From NCBI GenBank assembly GCA_963783945.1, contig CAWAPS010000032.1:496001-560000 (forward strand): a DNA stretch of 64,000 nucleotides. Reading direction: 5' to 3'. The position numbers and the translations under genes are program-made. The stretch is from CAWAPS01 sp963783945. Lineage in GTDB: Bacteria; Actinomycetota; Acidimicrobiia; Acidimicrobiales; Palsa-688. Every line of letters begins with the position of its first letter. Position 1 is the stretch's first letter. Positions 24,791-32,731 of the stretch are shown here, in pieces. The notes beneath the pieces were generated by a model. The model was not told the origin of the DNA. It worked only from the letters and a program-made list of their open reading frames with translations, and ran no database searches.

Positions 24791-26221
24791 TTAGATGTCG
24801 TAGTAGAGCATGAACTCCCAGGGGTGGGGCCGCAGCCGAACGGGATCGATCTCGTGCTCGCGCTTATAAGCGATCCACGTCTCGATCAGATCGTCGGTGA
24901 ACACCCCTCCGGCCCGGAGGAAGTCGTTGTCCTCCTCCAGCGCCTTCAAAGAGGCCTCGAGCGAGGCGGGCACAGTGGGAACCGCAGCCAGCTCCTCGGG
25001 AGGCAGGTCGTAGAGGTCCTTGTCCACCGGGTCGGGCGGTTCGATCTTCTTCTGCACCCCGTCGAGTCCAGCCATGAGGATCGCCGAGAACGCCAGGTAG
25101 GGATTGCACGAGGGGTCGGGGCAGCGGAACTCGACCCGCTTGGCCTTGGGGCTCTTGGAGTAGAGCGGGATACGGCAGGCGGCCGAGCGGTTGCGCTGGC
25201 TGTACACCAGGTTGACCGGCGCCTCGTAGCCCGGCACCAGGCGCTTATAGCTGTTGGTGGTGGGGGCAGCGAACGCGAGGATGGCCGGGGCGTGCTCGAG
25301 CAGACCGCCGATGTACCAGCGACCGAGATCAGACAGCCCGGCGTATCCGAGCTCGGAGTAGAACAGCGGTTCCCCGCCCTTCCAAAGCGAAGAGTGCACA
25401 TGCATGCCCGAGCCGTTGTCAGCGAAGATCGGCTTAGGCATGAAGGTGGCCGACAGGCCGTTGGCCCGGGCCACGCTCTTCACCACGTACTTGTAGAGCA
25501 TCAGCTTGTCGGCCATGGCCGAAAGGGTGTCGAAGCGCATGTCGATCTCGGCCTGCCCGGCCGTGCCGACCTCATGGTGCTGGATCTCCACCTCGATCCC
25601 GAGCTTCTCCATGGTGAGGATCATCTCCGAGCGCAGATCCTGGAAATGGTCCATGGGAGGAACGGGAAAGTAGCCCTCCTTGTGCCGAGGCTTGAAACCC
25701 AGGTTCGGCCCCTCGTCCTTGCCGGAGTTCCAGATTCCCTCCACCGAGTCGAGGAAGTAGTAGCCCTCGTGCGAGTTCTGGTCGAAGCGGATGTCGTTGA
25801 AGATGAAGAACTCGGCCTCCGGCCCGAAGTAGGCGGTGTCGGCCACCCCGGTGGACACCAGGTAGTCCTCGGCCTTCTTGGCCACGTAACGCGGGTCGCG
25901 GGAGTAGGACTCCCCGGTCACGGGATCCCGGACGAAGCAGTTGAGGTTGAGGGTCTTGTGTTCGCGGAACGGGTCGACCACTGCGGTATTCGGGTCGGGT
26001 ACCAGGAGCATGTCGGACTCCTGGATCTCCTGAAAGCCCCGGATCGAGGAGCCGTCGAACCCGTTCCCCTCTTCGAAGACGTCCAGAGTCAGCTCGTGCG
26101 CTGGCATCGAGTAGTGCTGCATCAGGCCCGGCAGGTCGGAGAAGCGGAAATCGACAATCTCGATTCCTTCCGACTCGACCAGGGACAGGACCTCTTCCGG
26201 CGTGCGCTTCGCAAAGGCCAT
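24791..26221 (-). CDS. glnA: Glutamine synthetase type I
   Basis: This 476-aa GSI makes glutamine from glutamate, ammonia and ATP as a cytoplasmic dodecamer. It has the N-terminal beta-grasp (VDFRFSDLPGLMQHYSMPAH), the active-site pieces EAEFFIF, GQAEIDMRFD, NGSGMHVHSSLW and NRSAACRIP, and the adenylylation loop DLYDLPPEE with Tyr near residue 404, so it belongs to the covalently regulated GSI-beta class. The start has AGGGG about 9 nt upstream. The GSII gene lies 86 bp upstream on the same strand. The last codons are the integration target of the neighbouring element. Confidence 0.97.
   Translation of the reverse strand: MAFAKRTPEEVLSLVESEGIEIVDFRFSDLPGLMQHYSMPAHELTLDVFEEGNGFDGSSIRGFQEIQESDMLLVPDPNTAVVDPFREHKTLNLNCFVRDPVTGESYSRDPRYVAKKAEDYLVSTGVADTAYFGPEAEFFIFNDIRFDQNSHEGYYFLDSVEGIWNSGKDEGPNLGFKPRHKEGYFPVPPMDHFQDLRSEMILTMEKLGIEVEIQHHEVGTAGQAEIDMRFDTLSAMADKLMLYKYVVKSVARANGLSATFMPKPIFADNGSGMHVHSSLWKGGEPLFYSELGYAGLSDLGRWYIGGLLEHAPAILAFAAPTTNSYKRLVPGYEAPVNLVYSQRNRSAACRIPLYSKSPKAKRVEFRCPDPSCNPYLAFSAILMAGLDGVQKKIEPPDPVDKDLYDLPPEELAAVPTVPASLEASLKALEEDNDFLRAGGVFTDDLIETWIAYKREHEIDPVRLRPHPWEFMLYYDI
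24795..24815. other. Right attachment site within the glnA 3' end
   Basis: The core is identical over 21 bp to 10024-10044 and covers the last codons of glnA (FMLYYD). The gene stays intact because the element carries a matching copy, the usual strategy of integrases that target gene ends. Confidence 0.8.
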
Positions 26222-26307
26222 TTAGGACAACCCCTGAAGTTCGTGATGGTTAGGTCGGCCGCGACTCTCGCGACCGGCGCCCAGAGTTTTGCAGACTCGA
26301 ACCGGTG

Positions 26308-27312
26308 CTATGCCAATGCGCCGCAACAGGTGCTGATGAGCAGCCTCGTCACCTGATAGGGGTCCATGTTGGCGTTGGGCCGCCGGTCCTCCAGGTAACC
26401 CTTGCCATCGGCCGCTACCTGCCAGGGGATGCGCACCGAGGCGCCCCGGTCGGACACTCCGTAGCTGAACTCGCTGTAGTGGGCCGTCTCGTGGCTGCCG
26501 GTCAGGCGCTCCTCGATGCCATGGCCGTAGACGGCCACGTGTTCCTCGGGATTCTTACCGAGCGCCTCGGCCGCGGTGATCACCGCGTCGTAGGACTCTC
26601 GCATGGCCTTGGTGGAGAAGTTGGTGTGGCAACCGGCCCCGTTCCAGTCGCCTCGCACCGGCTTCGGATCGAGCGTCACCGAGATGTCGAAATCCTCCCC
26701 GACTCGGTGCAGCAGCCACCGGGCGATCCAGAGCTGGTCAGATACCTCGAGCGCGCCGAGCGGGCCGACCTGGAACTCCCACTGGCCCGGCATGACCTCG
26801 GCGTTGATGCCCGAGATGCCGAGGCCGGCCTCGAGGCAGGCGTCAAGGTGTGCCTCCACCATCGGGCGGCCGTAGATGTCGTCGGCCCCGATTCCGCAGT
26901 AGTAGGGCCCCTGCGGCGCCGGGTACCCGGTCTGCAACGGGAAACCGAGCGGCCGGCTGCCCTTGAACAGGGTGTACTCCTGTTCGATGCCGAAGAGCGC
27001 TTCCTGATCGGAGTACTTGGTCGCGACGTCGACGAGGGCCGCCCGGGTGTTCGTCGGGTGGGGGCTGAAGTCCGTCAACAGGACCTCGCAAAGCACCAGC
27101 AGGTGCGAGCCGCCCCGAATGGGGTCCGAGCAGGAGAACACCGGCTTGAGCACACAGTCCGAGGCCTTGCCCGGGGCCTGATTGGTGCTCGACCCGTCGA
27201 AGCCCCAGGTCGGAAGGTCGGTGGTGGGGTGTGACAGGACCTTGGTCTTGGAACGCAGCAGGGGGGTGGGCTCCGTCCCGTCGATCCAGATGTACTCGGC
27301 CTTGATCGTCAC
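26308..27312 (-). CDS. glnII: Glutamine synthetase type II
   Basis: This 334-aa eukaryote-like GSII has KAEYIWIDGTEPTPLLRSKT, WGFDGSSTNQA, GIEQEYTLFKG, PGQWEFQVGP and GAGCHTNFSTKAMRE. The GTG at 27312 follows AAGGAG by 8 nt and gives the usual length; a longer frame upstream lacks support. GSII is less common in bacteria than GSI and is typical of actinomycetes, rhizobia and relatives. It lacks the adenylylation loop, so control is probably transcriptional. It is divergent from a second GSI across a promoter with 11-bp direct repeats. Confidence 0.93.
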   Translation of the reverse strand: MTIKAEYIWIDGTEPTPLLRSKTKVLSHPTTDLPTWGFDGSSTNQAPGKASDCVLKPVFSCSDPIRGGSHLLVLCEVLLTDFSPHPTNTRAALVDVATKYSDQEALFGIEQEYTLFKGSRPLGFPLQTGYPAPQGPYYCGIGADDIYGRPMVEAHLDACLEAGLGISGINAEVMPGQWEFQVGPLGALEVSDQLWIARWLLHRVGEDFDISVTLDPKPVRGDWNGAGCHTNFSTKAMRESYDAVITAAEALGKNPEEHVAVYGHGIEERLTGSHETAHYSEFSYGVSDRGASVRIPWQVAADGKGYLEDRRPNANMDPYQVTRLLISTCCGALA

Positions 27313-27458
27313 TCGTGTCGCTCCTTGGAGTCTCGTCCGGGAAACCTGCGGGCGGCATTCTCCCATCGGTCGGTTATCCCTCGGTCTCGGCTGTGTGAAC
27401 ACTGTGTGACATCGCCCGGGACGGACACCGGCTCCCACGAACCCGTAACCTGTTCGGC
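27313..27458. promoter_or_regulatory. Divergent promoter region of glnII and the second GSI
   Basis: A -10-like TAACCT (27446-27451) lies 7 nt before the GTG at 27459, suggesting a leaderless transcript. CTGTGTGA occurs twice, at 27391-27398 and 27402-27409, at an 11-bp period, one helical turn apart. Direct repeats at 11 bp are how OmpR-type regulators such as GlnR bind, but this is not a match to the published GlnR consensus. Confidence 0.5.
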
Positions 27459-28802
27459 GTGGAACGCCAACTGGACTATGTCTTGCGAACCGTCGAGGAG
27501 CGCGGAGTGCGCTTTGTCCAGATGTGGTTCACCGATGTGCTCGGGACTCCGAAGTCATTCCAGATAACGCCGGCCGAGCTCGAGAACGCCCTGGAGGAAG
27601 GCATGACGTTCGACGGTTCGACCATCGACGGCTTCAGCCGGGTTCAAGAAAGCGATGTGCTGGCCGTCCCTGACGCCAAGACCTTCCAGCTCCTGCCCTA
27701 TCTGGCCGACGGAGCGCCGGTTGCGAGGGTCGTGTGCGACGTGGTGAACCTCGACGGCTCCCCCTTCGAAGGCGATCCCCGCCACGTACTACGGCGGACT
27801 CTGGAACGAGCCCGGAGCCTCGGCTTCTCCTTTTTCGTCGCCCCGGAGCTCGAGTATTTCTACTTTGCTCCGCCCGCCAACGGCTCCGCCGGGCTGCCCC
27901 CGGTGCCCCTAGACGAGGGCTCGTACTTCGACCTGACGACCAACGACCTGGCGAGCGAGCTGCGCCGAGAGACCGTGCTGACCCTGGAGGACATGGGTAT
28001 CCCCGTCGAGTACAGCCAGCACGAGGACGCCCCGAGCCAGCACGAGATCGATCTCCGCTACACCGACGCCATGACCATGTCCGACACGGTGATGACCGTG
28101 CGGATGGTCGTCAAGGAGATAGCGGCCCGGCACAAAGTCATGGCCACGTTCATGCCGAAACCGCTGCCCGGAGTTCAGGGATCGGGCATGCACACGCATA
28201 TGTCGCTCTTCGATGGCGACAGCAACGCCTTCTACGACGACTCGGACGAGTACAACCTCTCGTCCGTGGCCCGCCGGTTCATCGCCGGTGTGCTGACCCA
28301 CGCCCGCGAGCTGACGGCCGTCACCAACCAATGGGTCAACTCCTACAAGCGCCTCATCATCGGCTACGAGGCTCCCGTCTACATCTCCTGGGCCCGCAAC
28401 AACCGCTCGGCCCTCGTGCGGGTGCCGCCGACCAAGAAGGGCAAGCGGGACTCGACTCGGATCGAGTACCGGGCGCCCGACTCGGCCGCCAACCCGTACC
28501 TGGCGTTCGCCTCGGTCCTGGCCGCCGGGCTGGCGGGAATCGAGAACGACTACGAACTGCCGGCCGAGGCGGCCGCCAACCTCTACGAGCTGTCGCCCGC
28601 TCAGCGCCTGGCCGAGGACATCCGATCACTGCCCGGCTCGCTGTCGGAGGCGGTCGACGTGCTCGAGCGTTCGGAGCTCATGGCCGAGGTGCTCGGCGAG
28701 CACGTGTTCGAGTGGTTCGTGCGCAACAAACGCAGCGAGTGGGCCGACTACAAGGCGGAGGTCACCTCGTTCGAATGGCGCCGTTACCTCACCTCCCTGT
28801 AA
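27459..28802 (+). CDS. Second type I glutamine synthetase (GlnA2-like)
   Basis: This 447-aa GSI-family protein has MTFDGSTIDGFSRVQESDVL, APELEYFYF, QHEIDLRYTDA, GSGMHTHMSLF, NNRSALVRVP and GYEAPVYISWARNN, the full set of GS ligands. It is shorter than the neighbouring 476-aa enzyme and has ANLYELSPAQR where the GSI-beta adenylylation loop lies, so regulation by adenylylation is doubtful. Such paralogues can be true ammonia-assimilating enzymes or glutamate-polyamine ligases; the sequence alone does not decide. A GlnR-like regulator follows 19 bp downstream. Confidence 0.9.
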   Translation: MERQLDYVLRTVEERGVRFVQMWFTDVLGTPKSFQITPAELENALEEGMTFDGSTIDGFSRVQESDVLAVPDAKTFQLLPYLADGAPVARVVCDVVNLDGSPFEGDPRHVLRRTLERARSLGFSFFVAPELEYFYFAPPANGSAGLPPVPLDEGSYFDLTTNDLASELRRETVLTLEDMGIPVEYSQHEDAPSQHEIDLRYTDAMTMSDTVMTVRMVVKEIAARHKVMATFMPKPLPGVQGSGMHTHMSLFDGDSNAFYDDSDEYNLSSVARRFIAGVLTHARELTAVTNQWVNSYKRLIIGYEAPVYISWARNNRSALVRVPPTKKGKRDSTRIEYRAPDSAANPYLAFASVLAAGLAGIENDYELPAEAAANLYELSPAQRLAEDIRSLPGSLSEAVDVLERSELMAEVLGEHVFEWFVRNKRSEWADYKAEVTSFEWRRYLTSL

Positions 28803-28821
28803 CGGCCAGGTAGAGGGCGTA

Positions 28822-29505
28822 GTGGAACCGCTTCTCCTTTTCCCCGATCCTGCCCCGCCGGCGATCGCCCAGGCGCTGGACCTCGGCGGCTACCCGTGGA
28901 AGGCCGCGTCGTCGGCCCAGGTCGCCGAGCGGATCGAGCCCGACGACGGCTGGTCCGGCGCCATCGTCTGCGCAGACGACGACCACGAAGCGGCGTTCGC
29001 CATCTGCCGGGCCCTGCGCAAACGGGACATGCCCCTGACCCCGTTGCTGCTCGTGGTCGAGCTGGACCGGCTCGAGGAGCTCGAGCTACGAGAGGACCTG
29101 TTCGACGACTTCTGCGTCGTGCCGTGGAAAGGACAGGAGCTGGAAGCCCGGCTCGCCCACCTCTTCTGGCGCACGGGGAGGGGGACCCGGCCCGATCTGG
29201 TCGAGTACGGACCCCTGGTGCTCAACCTGGAGACCTATCAGGCCACCCTTTCCAGCCGCCCGCTCGACCTCACGTACATGGAGTACGAGCTGTTGAAATT
29301 CCTCGCCACCCATCCGGGCAAGGTGTTCACAAGGGAAACCCTCCTCTCCCGGGTGTGGGGGTACGAGTACTACGGCGGGGCCCGGACGGTCGACGTTCAC
29401 ATCCGCCGTTTGCGAGCCAAGCTCGGGGAAGAGCATGCCAACCTCATCTCCACCGTACGGTCGGTCGGTTACCGGTTCGGCCAGAGTCGATGGGGGCCGA
29501 TCTAA
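28822..29505 (+). CDS. glnR: GlnR-like OmpR-family nitrogen regulator
   Basis: This 227-aa two-domain protein has a receiver-like N-terminal domain that lacks the usual phospho-acceptor motif cluster and a strong winged helix: LDLTYMEYELLKFLATHPGK, VFTRETLLSRVWGYEYYGGA and RTVDVHIRRLRAKLGEEHAN. This combination (atypical receiver plus this winged helix) closely resembles actinobacterial GlnR, the transcriptional master of nitrogen genes. Its position beside three glutamine synthetase genes supports this. The GTG has AGAGGG upstream, and the gene is probably cotranscribed with the second GSI. Confidence 0.75.
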   Translation: MEPLLLFPDPAPPAIAQALDLGGYPWKAASSAQVAERIEPDDGWSGAIVCADDDHEAAFAICRALRKRDMPLTPLLLVVELDRLEELELREDLFDDFCVVPWKGQELEARLAHLFWRTGRGTRPDLVEYGPLVLNLETYQATLSSRPLDLTYMEYELLKFLATHPGKVFTRETLLSRVWGYEYYGGARTVDVHIRRLRAKLGEEHANLISTVRSVGYRFGQSRWGPI

Positions 29506-29511
29506 GCGGGC

Positions 29512-29892
29512 TCAGGCGACGAGGTAGGCCCAGGCCTCAATCTCCACCCGCGCCCCGAGCGGCAGCCCAGCCACGGCGAAGGCGGACCGGGCCGGCCGAT
29601 GGTCCCCCATGGCCGCTGAGTACGCATCGTTGACGGCTGCGTAGTCGCCGATGTCGGCCAGAAACAGCGTGGTCTTGACTATGTCTCCGAGATCGGCTCC
29701 CTGCCCCTGCAACAGAGTCCGCAGGTTCGCCACCGCCTGGGTCACCTGAGCCGATACTCCCTCGAGCAAGTTGCCGTCGAGCTGGCCGAGCTGCCCGCTG
29801 CAAACCAGCCAGTCACCGGCCCGTACCACCGGCGTATAGGGCCCCACCGGACGGGGGCTGCCTCCGTCCTGGCCTGCTCCGCTGCTAGGCAT
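29512..29892 (-). CDS. ridA: RidA (YjgF/YER057c/UK114) family protein
   Basis: This 126-aa protein starts at an ATG with AAGGAGGAAG upstream. It has PVGPYTPVVRAGDWLVCSGQ near the start, ADLGDIVKTTLFLADIGDYA, a late Arg in RPARSAFAVAGLP and GARVEIEAWAYLV, matching RidA enamine/imine deaminases. The Arg that binds the carboxylate is in RPARSA. These proteins clear reactive enamines from PLP enzymes. It overlaps the upstream 2Fe-2S fusion gene by 8 bp, so it is in that operon. Confidence 0.92.
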   Translation of the reverse strand: MPSSGAGQDGGSPRPVGPYTPVVRAGDWLVCSGQLGQLDGNLLEGVSAQVTQAVANLRTLLQGQGADLGDIVKTTLFLADIGDYAAVNDAYSAAMGDHRPARSAFAVAGLPLGARVEIEAWAYLVA

Positions 29893-31504
29893 GGCTTCCT
29901 CCTTCTCGGACGTGTCCTCTCGATGTAGGCCACCTAGGGGGCAGACCCTGGGCCAGCCAGGTAGCGGCCGCGACCGCGGCGAACACCGCATCGGAACAGG
30001 CCACCGGCGGTGTCCCAGGGTCGACGGGCTCGATCGTGACAGTGGTCGGGGGCATGTCCTTGGCCCTGATGATCCCGAAGGAGCGAATCGTAAGGTCCTC
30101 CGGCACCCCCTCTTCGTCGACCGCCACCGCCTCCGAGCACACCCAACCGAGGGCCATGTGACATGCGCCGGTCACATATGAACGCAGCACAGTCTGGTCG
30201 AGGGGGTCGCCGGCCATGACCGTCACAGAAACCTTCGACGGCCAACCCGGTTCGTCCACCATCACCTCCGCCCGAGCCCACCCGCCTCCGGGCCCGACCA
30301 CCGTCGCCCGGGCCGGCCCGGGCGTTCGGGCCGGGCCTTCGCGAAGCTGCTCCGCCGCCGCGGCCAGAACTGCGGCCTCGGCCGAGCCCGCCGACCGGAT
30401 GGCGGCAGACACGGGTGGACCGACAACCGCCACCTCCTCGATCCGCAGCAACGGGGCCGCCGCCGCGATCGCGCCGGCCACACCCGGAGCAGCGGCGACC
30501 CGGATCACCCCGGTTCCATCGGCCCGCACGCCGGCGGCTATGGGCGGACGCTTGGGGCCGAGACGGACGACGTCCTCCCGGGAGAGCAGCACCCTCACCG
30601 GTTTCCGGTACCGGTCCGCCAGTTCGCGGGCCGCGGCCGGAGCGATCGAGTGCGCCTTCCCGCCGAAGGCTCCCCCATTGGCGACCGGGTTGGCCGGCTG
30701 ACCGCCGGGAAGACACCACGACGCGTCGGCTTCGAGATACGCCGGTTCTACCCAGGTGGTCTGCAGCACCAGGTCCCATTCGCCTGGCGGAACGTCGATC
30801 GGGTAGGTCAGCGATCTCCCACTCCGGCGCCCCTGGACCTTCCCCGCAGCCCCCCTGGCCTCAGCCAGGGTCTCGCCGACGGCCCAACCTCCGCGCCCGT
30901 CCGGAACGGCTACCAGGCTCCCCGCCGGGGCCGAATCGTCGGCGAAACCCCCGCGACCGACGATGATCTCGGGTCCGGTCAGCTGAGCCGTTCGCCCCTC
31001 CATGGCCGCTCGGGTTGGTCCCCCATCGGCTATCCCTGGGACCGGAATGGGGCTGCTGGGAGCATGCGGCTCAGCCTGGTCACAAGCCGCGTCGACAATG
31101 GTCCGCCACCCGGTGCAGCGGCAAAGGTGGGCGAGGAGGGCCTTCTCCACCTCAGGCGCGCTCGGGCTCGGGCCGAGGGCGGCTAGCCGGCACAGGATCC
31201 CAGGGGTGCAGAAGCCGCACTGGCTGGCACCATGTCGGTCGAAGGCGGCCACAAGGGACCCCAGAACCGATGGTTCGAGGCCGTCTACCGTGACAACCGC
31301 ACGACCGGCGACCCGCCGCACCGGCGTCACGCACGCCACGCGCGGCAGGCCATCCACGAGCACAGTGCAACAACCGCACTGGCCCTGGGGGCTGCACCCA
31401 TCCTTAACCGAGCGGGCGCCCGCCTCCCTCAGTACCTCGAGCAGCGAAACGTGATCACGCTCGACCTGGACGGGCACACCGTCCAGGATGAACTCGACCG
31501 TCAG
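29885..31504 (-). CDS. Fused 2Fe-2S and partial molybdopterin-domain protein
   Basis: About 539 aa with a CTG start (31504), judged because LTVEFILDG precedes VPVQVERDHVSLLEVL, as family N-termini do; an internal GTG at 31477 would remove it. The first 150 residues bear the two 2Fe-2S Cys sets of xanthine-dehydrogenase-type subunits (CSPQGQCGCC and CGFCTPG ... CRCTGW). From about residue 220 there are pieces of the Mo-cofactor domain (GGAFGGKAHS, RVLLSRED, IRSAGSAEAAVLAAAAE, MALGWVCSEAVAVDEEGV), but the catalytic GxGE motif and much of the domain are absent. Either it is a redox partner or a reduced enzyme. The CTG overlaps the ErpA stop (CTGA). Confidence 0.65.
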   Translation of the reverse strand: MTVEFILDGVPVQVERDHVSLLEVLREAGARSVKDGCSPQGQCGCCTVLVDGLPRVACVTPVRRVAGRAVVTVDGLEPSVLGSLVAAFDRHGASQCGFCTPGILCRLAALGPSPSAPEVEKALLAHLCRCTGWRTIVDAACDQAEPHAPSSPIPVPGIADGGPTRAAMEGRTAQLTGPEIIVGRGGFADDSAPAGSLVAVPDGRGGWAVGETLAEARGAAGKVQGRRSGRSLTYPIDVPPGEWDLVLQTTWVEPAYLEADASWCLPGGQPANPVANGGAFGGKAHSIAPAAARELADRYRKPVRVLLSREDVVRLGPKRPPIAAGVRADGTGVIRVAAAPGVAGAIAAAAPLLRIEEVAVVGPPVSAAIRSAGSAEAAVLAAAAEQLREGPARTPGPARATVVGPGGGWARAEVMVDEPGWPSKVSVTVMAGDPLDQTVLRSYVTGACHMALGWVCSEAVAVDEEGVPEDLTIRSFGIIRAKDMPPTTVTIEPVDPGTPPVACSDAVFAAVAAATWLAQGLPPRWPTSRGHVREGGSHA

Positions 31505-31851
31505 CTAAACGAGTTGCCGCAGCCGCAGGTCCGGCTGGCGTTGGGGTTGTTGATGCTGAAACCGGCGCCCTGGAGGCCGTCCTTGAAATCAAGAGTGGCA
31601 CCCTGCAGCAGGCTGGCGCTCGTCGGGTCGACCACGACCCGGACGGTCCCGAAAGCGGAAGTCATGTCATCGTCGGCCACGTCAGAATCGAAGAACATCT
31701 CGTAGCTGAAGCCCGAGCACCCGCCCGGGCGTACGGCGACCCGCAAGGCCAACTCGGGATTCCCCTCTTGGTCGAGCAGCTCGGCGACCTTGCTCGCGGC
31801 AACTTCGGTAAGGGTGATGGCCGGGGTTACGTCAGTCTGAGTGGAACTCAC
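31501..31851 (-). CDS. erpA: A-type Fe-S carrier ErpA/IscA family
   Basis: This 116-aa protein has the A-type fold with the three Fe-S ligands in GGCSGF (Cys45) and CGCG (Cys109 and Cys111). LRVAVRPGGCSGFSYEMFFD and the end GAGFSINNPNASRTCGCG match ErpA. It hands Fe-S clusters to target proteins. The GTG start has AGGAGG upstream. Downstream, and overlapping by CTGA, is the 2Fe-2S fusion gene, which may be its client; upstream is a SufR-like regulator. Confidence 0.93.
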   Translation of the reverse strand: MSSTQTDVTPAITLTEVAASKVAELLDQEGNPELALRVAVRPGGCSGFSYEMFFDSDVADDDMTSAFGTVRVVVDPTSASLLQGATLDFKDGLQGAGFSINNPNASRTCGCGNSFS

Positions 31852-31915
31852 CGATCCTCCTGGAGGCGTCGCCTAAGGCGGGCGCACCCGCATTTGCGGT
31901 CCATGCTACCCCTGA

Positions 31916-32695
31916 TCAAGCGCTGATGGACACTTCCGCCCGGCACGGATCTTCGTCCAGCAGGCTGGAAAACGACTCGAGCCGGGCCTCCGCCCGGTCG
32001 TAGCCTGCCACCAACCCTCTGAGCAGGCCGTCGGTGATGCCTCGGTGCAGCTGGCAGACCAGGTCCGGATAGAGGGCCGCCACCTCTCGGAACGGACACC
32101 TGGTGAAGGAGATGGTCGCGGTATGGGTGTCCAGTCGTCGCTCGGCGGGCAAATCCGGGGAACCGGGTAAGCCGGGTTCAACCACGTCGGCGTTCCCATC
32201 GGTGTCATTGAGATCGAGGGCGGGGTCGAATCCGAGCTCGGCCAGCTCCATCATCAGGGCCCGCAGGCACTCGGAGTGCAGCCCGAGCGGGCTGCCGCCC
32301 GCTTTGCGGGTCGGTCGCCCTATACCGCGCTCGTGGCCCCGCCTCTGCCCCACAGACATGACCGTCGCCGGGTTCGCCGGGGACTGCGCAGCTACCTCCG
32401 CCAAGAGGTGAGCGAGCATGCGGAACCCGGCTGGTTCAACCTCGAGCGAGGGGAGCTGACGGTTCACCGACCAGCGATGCTGGGGACGGCCGACGGCACC
32501 CTGGCGATCGACCGAAAGCGCCAGCACCTCGGCTTCCCGCATCTTCTCGAGATGGAGTCGCACCGTGTTGGGGTGCAGATGGAGACGCTCGGCTATCTCC
32601 AAGGTGGACAGAGCCTCCCCGGACTGGGCCACCTCCTCGTAGATCGCCTGTCGCGACGGATCCGCCAGCACCTTCAGGAGGGACAACCGGTCCAC
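31916..32695 (-). CDS. SufR-like Fe-S-sensing transcriptional regulator
   Basis: This 259-aa protein has an N-terminal helix-turn-helix (VLADPSRQAIYEEVAQS, STLEIAERLHLHPNTVRLHL) and a C-terminal sensor part with RCPFREVAALYPDLVCQLHR and a late Cys (Cys200, Cys214, His217 and Cys251 in this numbering). The Cys pattern resembles SufR, which binds a Fe-S cluster and represses cluster-assembly genes. The GTG start lies 7 nt after TAGGCT, so it is leaderless. It is divergent from mrp and followed by erpA, the genes such a sensor would control. Confidence 0.75.
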   Translation of the reverse strand: MDRLSLLKVLADPSRQAIYEEVAQSGEALSTLEIAERLHLHPNTVRLHLEKMREAEVLALSVDRQGAVGRPQHRWSVNRQLPSLEVEPAGFRMLAHLLAEVAAQSPANPATVMSVGQRRGHERGIGRPTRKAGGSPLGLHSECLRALMMELAELGFDPALDLNDTDGNADVVEPGLPGSPDLPAERRLDTHTATISFTRCPFREVAALYPDLVCQLHRGITDGLLRGLVAGYDRAEARLESFSSLLDEDPCRAEVSISA

Positions 32696-32731
32696 GCGGT
32701 GAAGCCTACCCCGGCCCTTACACTGGGCACC
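32696..32731. promoter_or_regulatory. Back-to-back leaderless promoters of SufR-like and mrp genes
   Basis: Between the divergent starts at 32695 and 32732 there are only 36 bp. The leftward -10 is TAGGCT (32708-32703) and the rightward is TACACT (32719-32724), each 7 nt from its start codon. The promoters overlap in space, so one bound protein could block both. Confidence 0.65.

Larger units (their letters stand above)
10024..24815. mobile_element. Integrative element inserted in the 3' end of glnA
   Basis: The 21-bp sequence starting ATGTCGTAGTAG occurs at 10024-10044 and again at 24795-24815, the latter within the last codons of the intact glnA. Read leftward, both copies encode FMLYYD and then Ile and stop, except that the codon and stop differ after the shared core. 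Just inside each end lies a pair of CTAGTCACG boxes at 12-bp period. A tyrosine integrase gene begins about 90 bp from the right end, and an excisionase-like gene lies near the left end. The integrase is disrupted, so the roughly 14.8-kb element is probably immobile now. The boundaries are direct observation; the mechanism is inferred from known gene-end-targeting integrases. Confidence 0.8.

Noticed and set aside
24824..26356. A 510-codon plus-strand open frame opposite glnA
   Set aside because: It is the antisense of glutamine synthetase and is open only because of high GC at third positions; it has no start signal or family.
27734..28813. A second plus-strand frame within the GSI gene
   Set aside because: It is a shifted frame inside the second glutamine synthetase, Arg-rich and without motifs.
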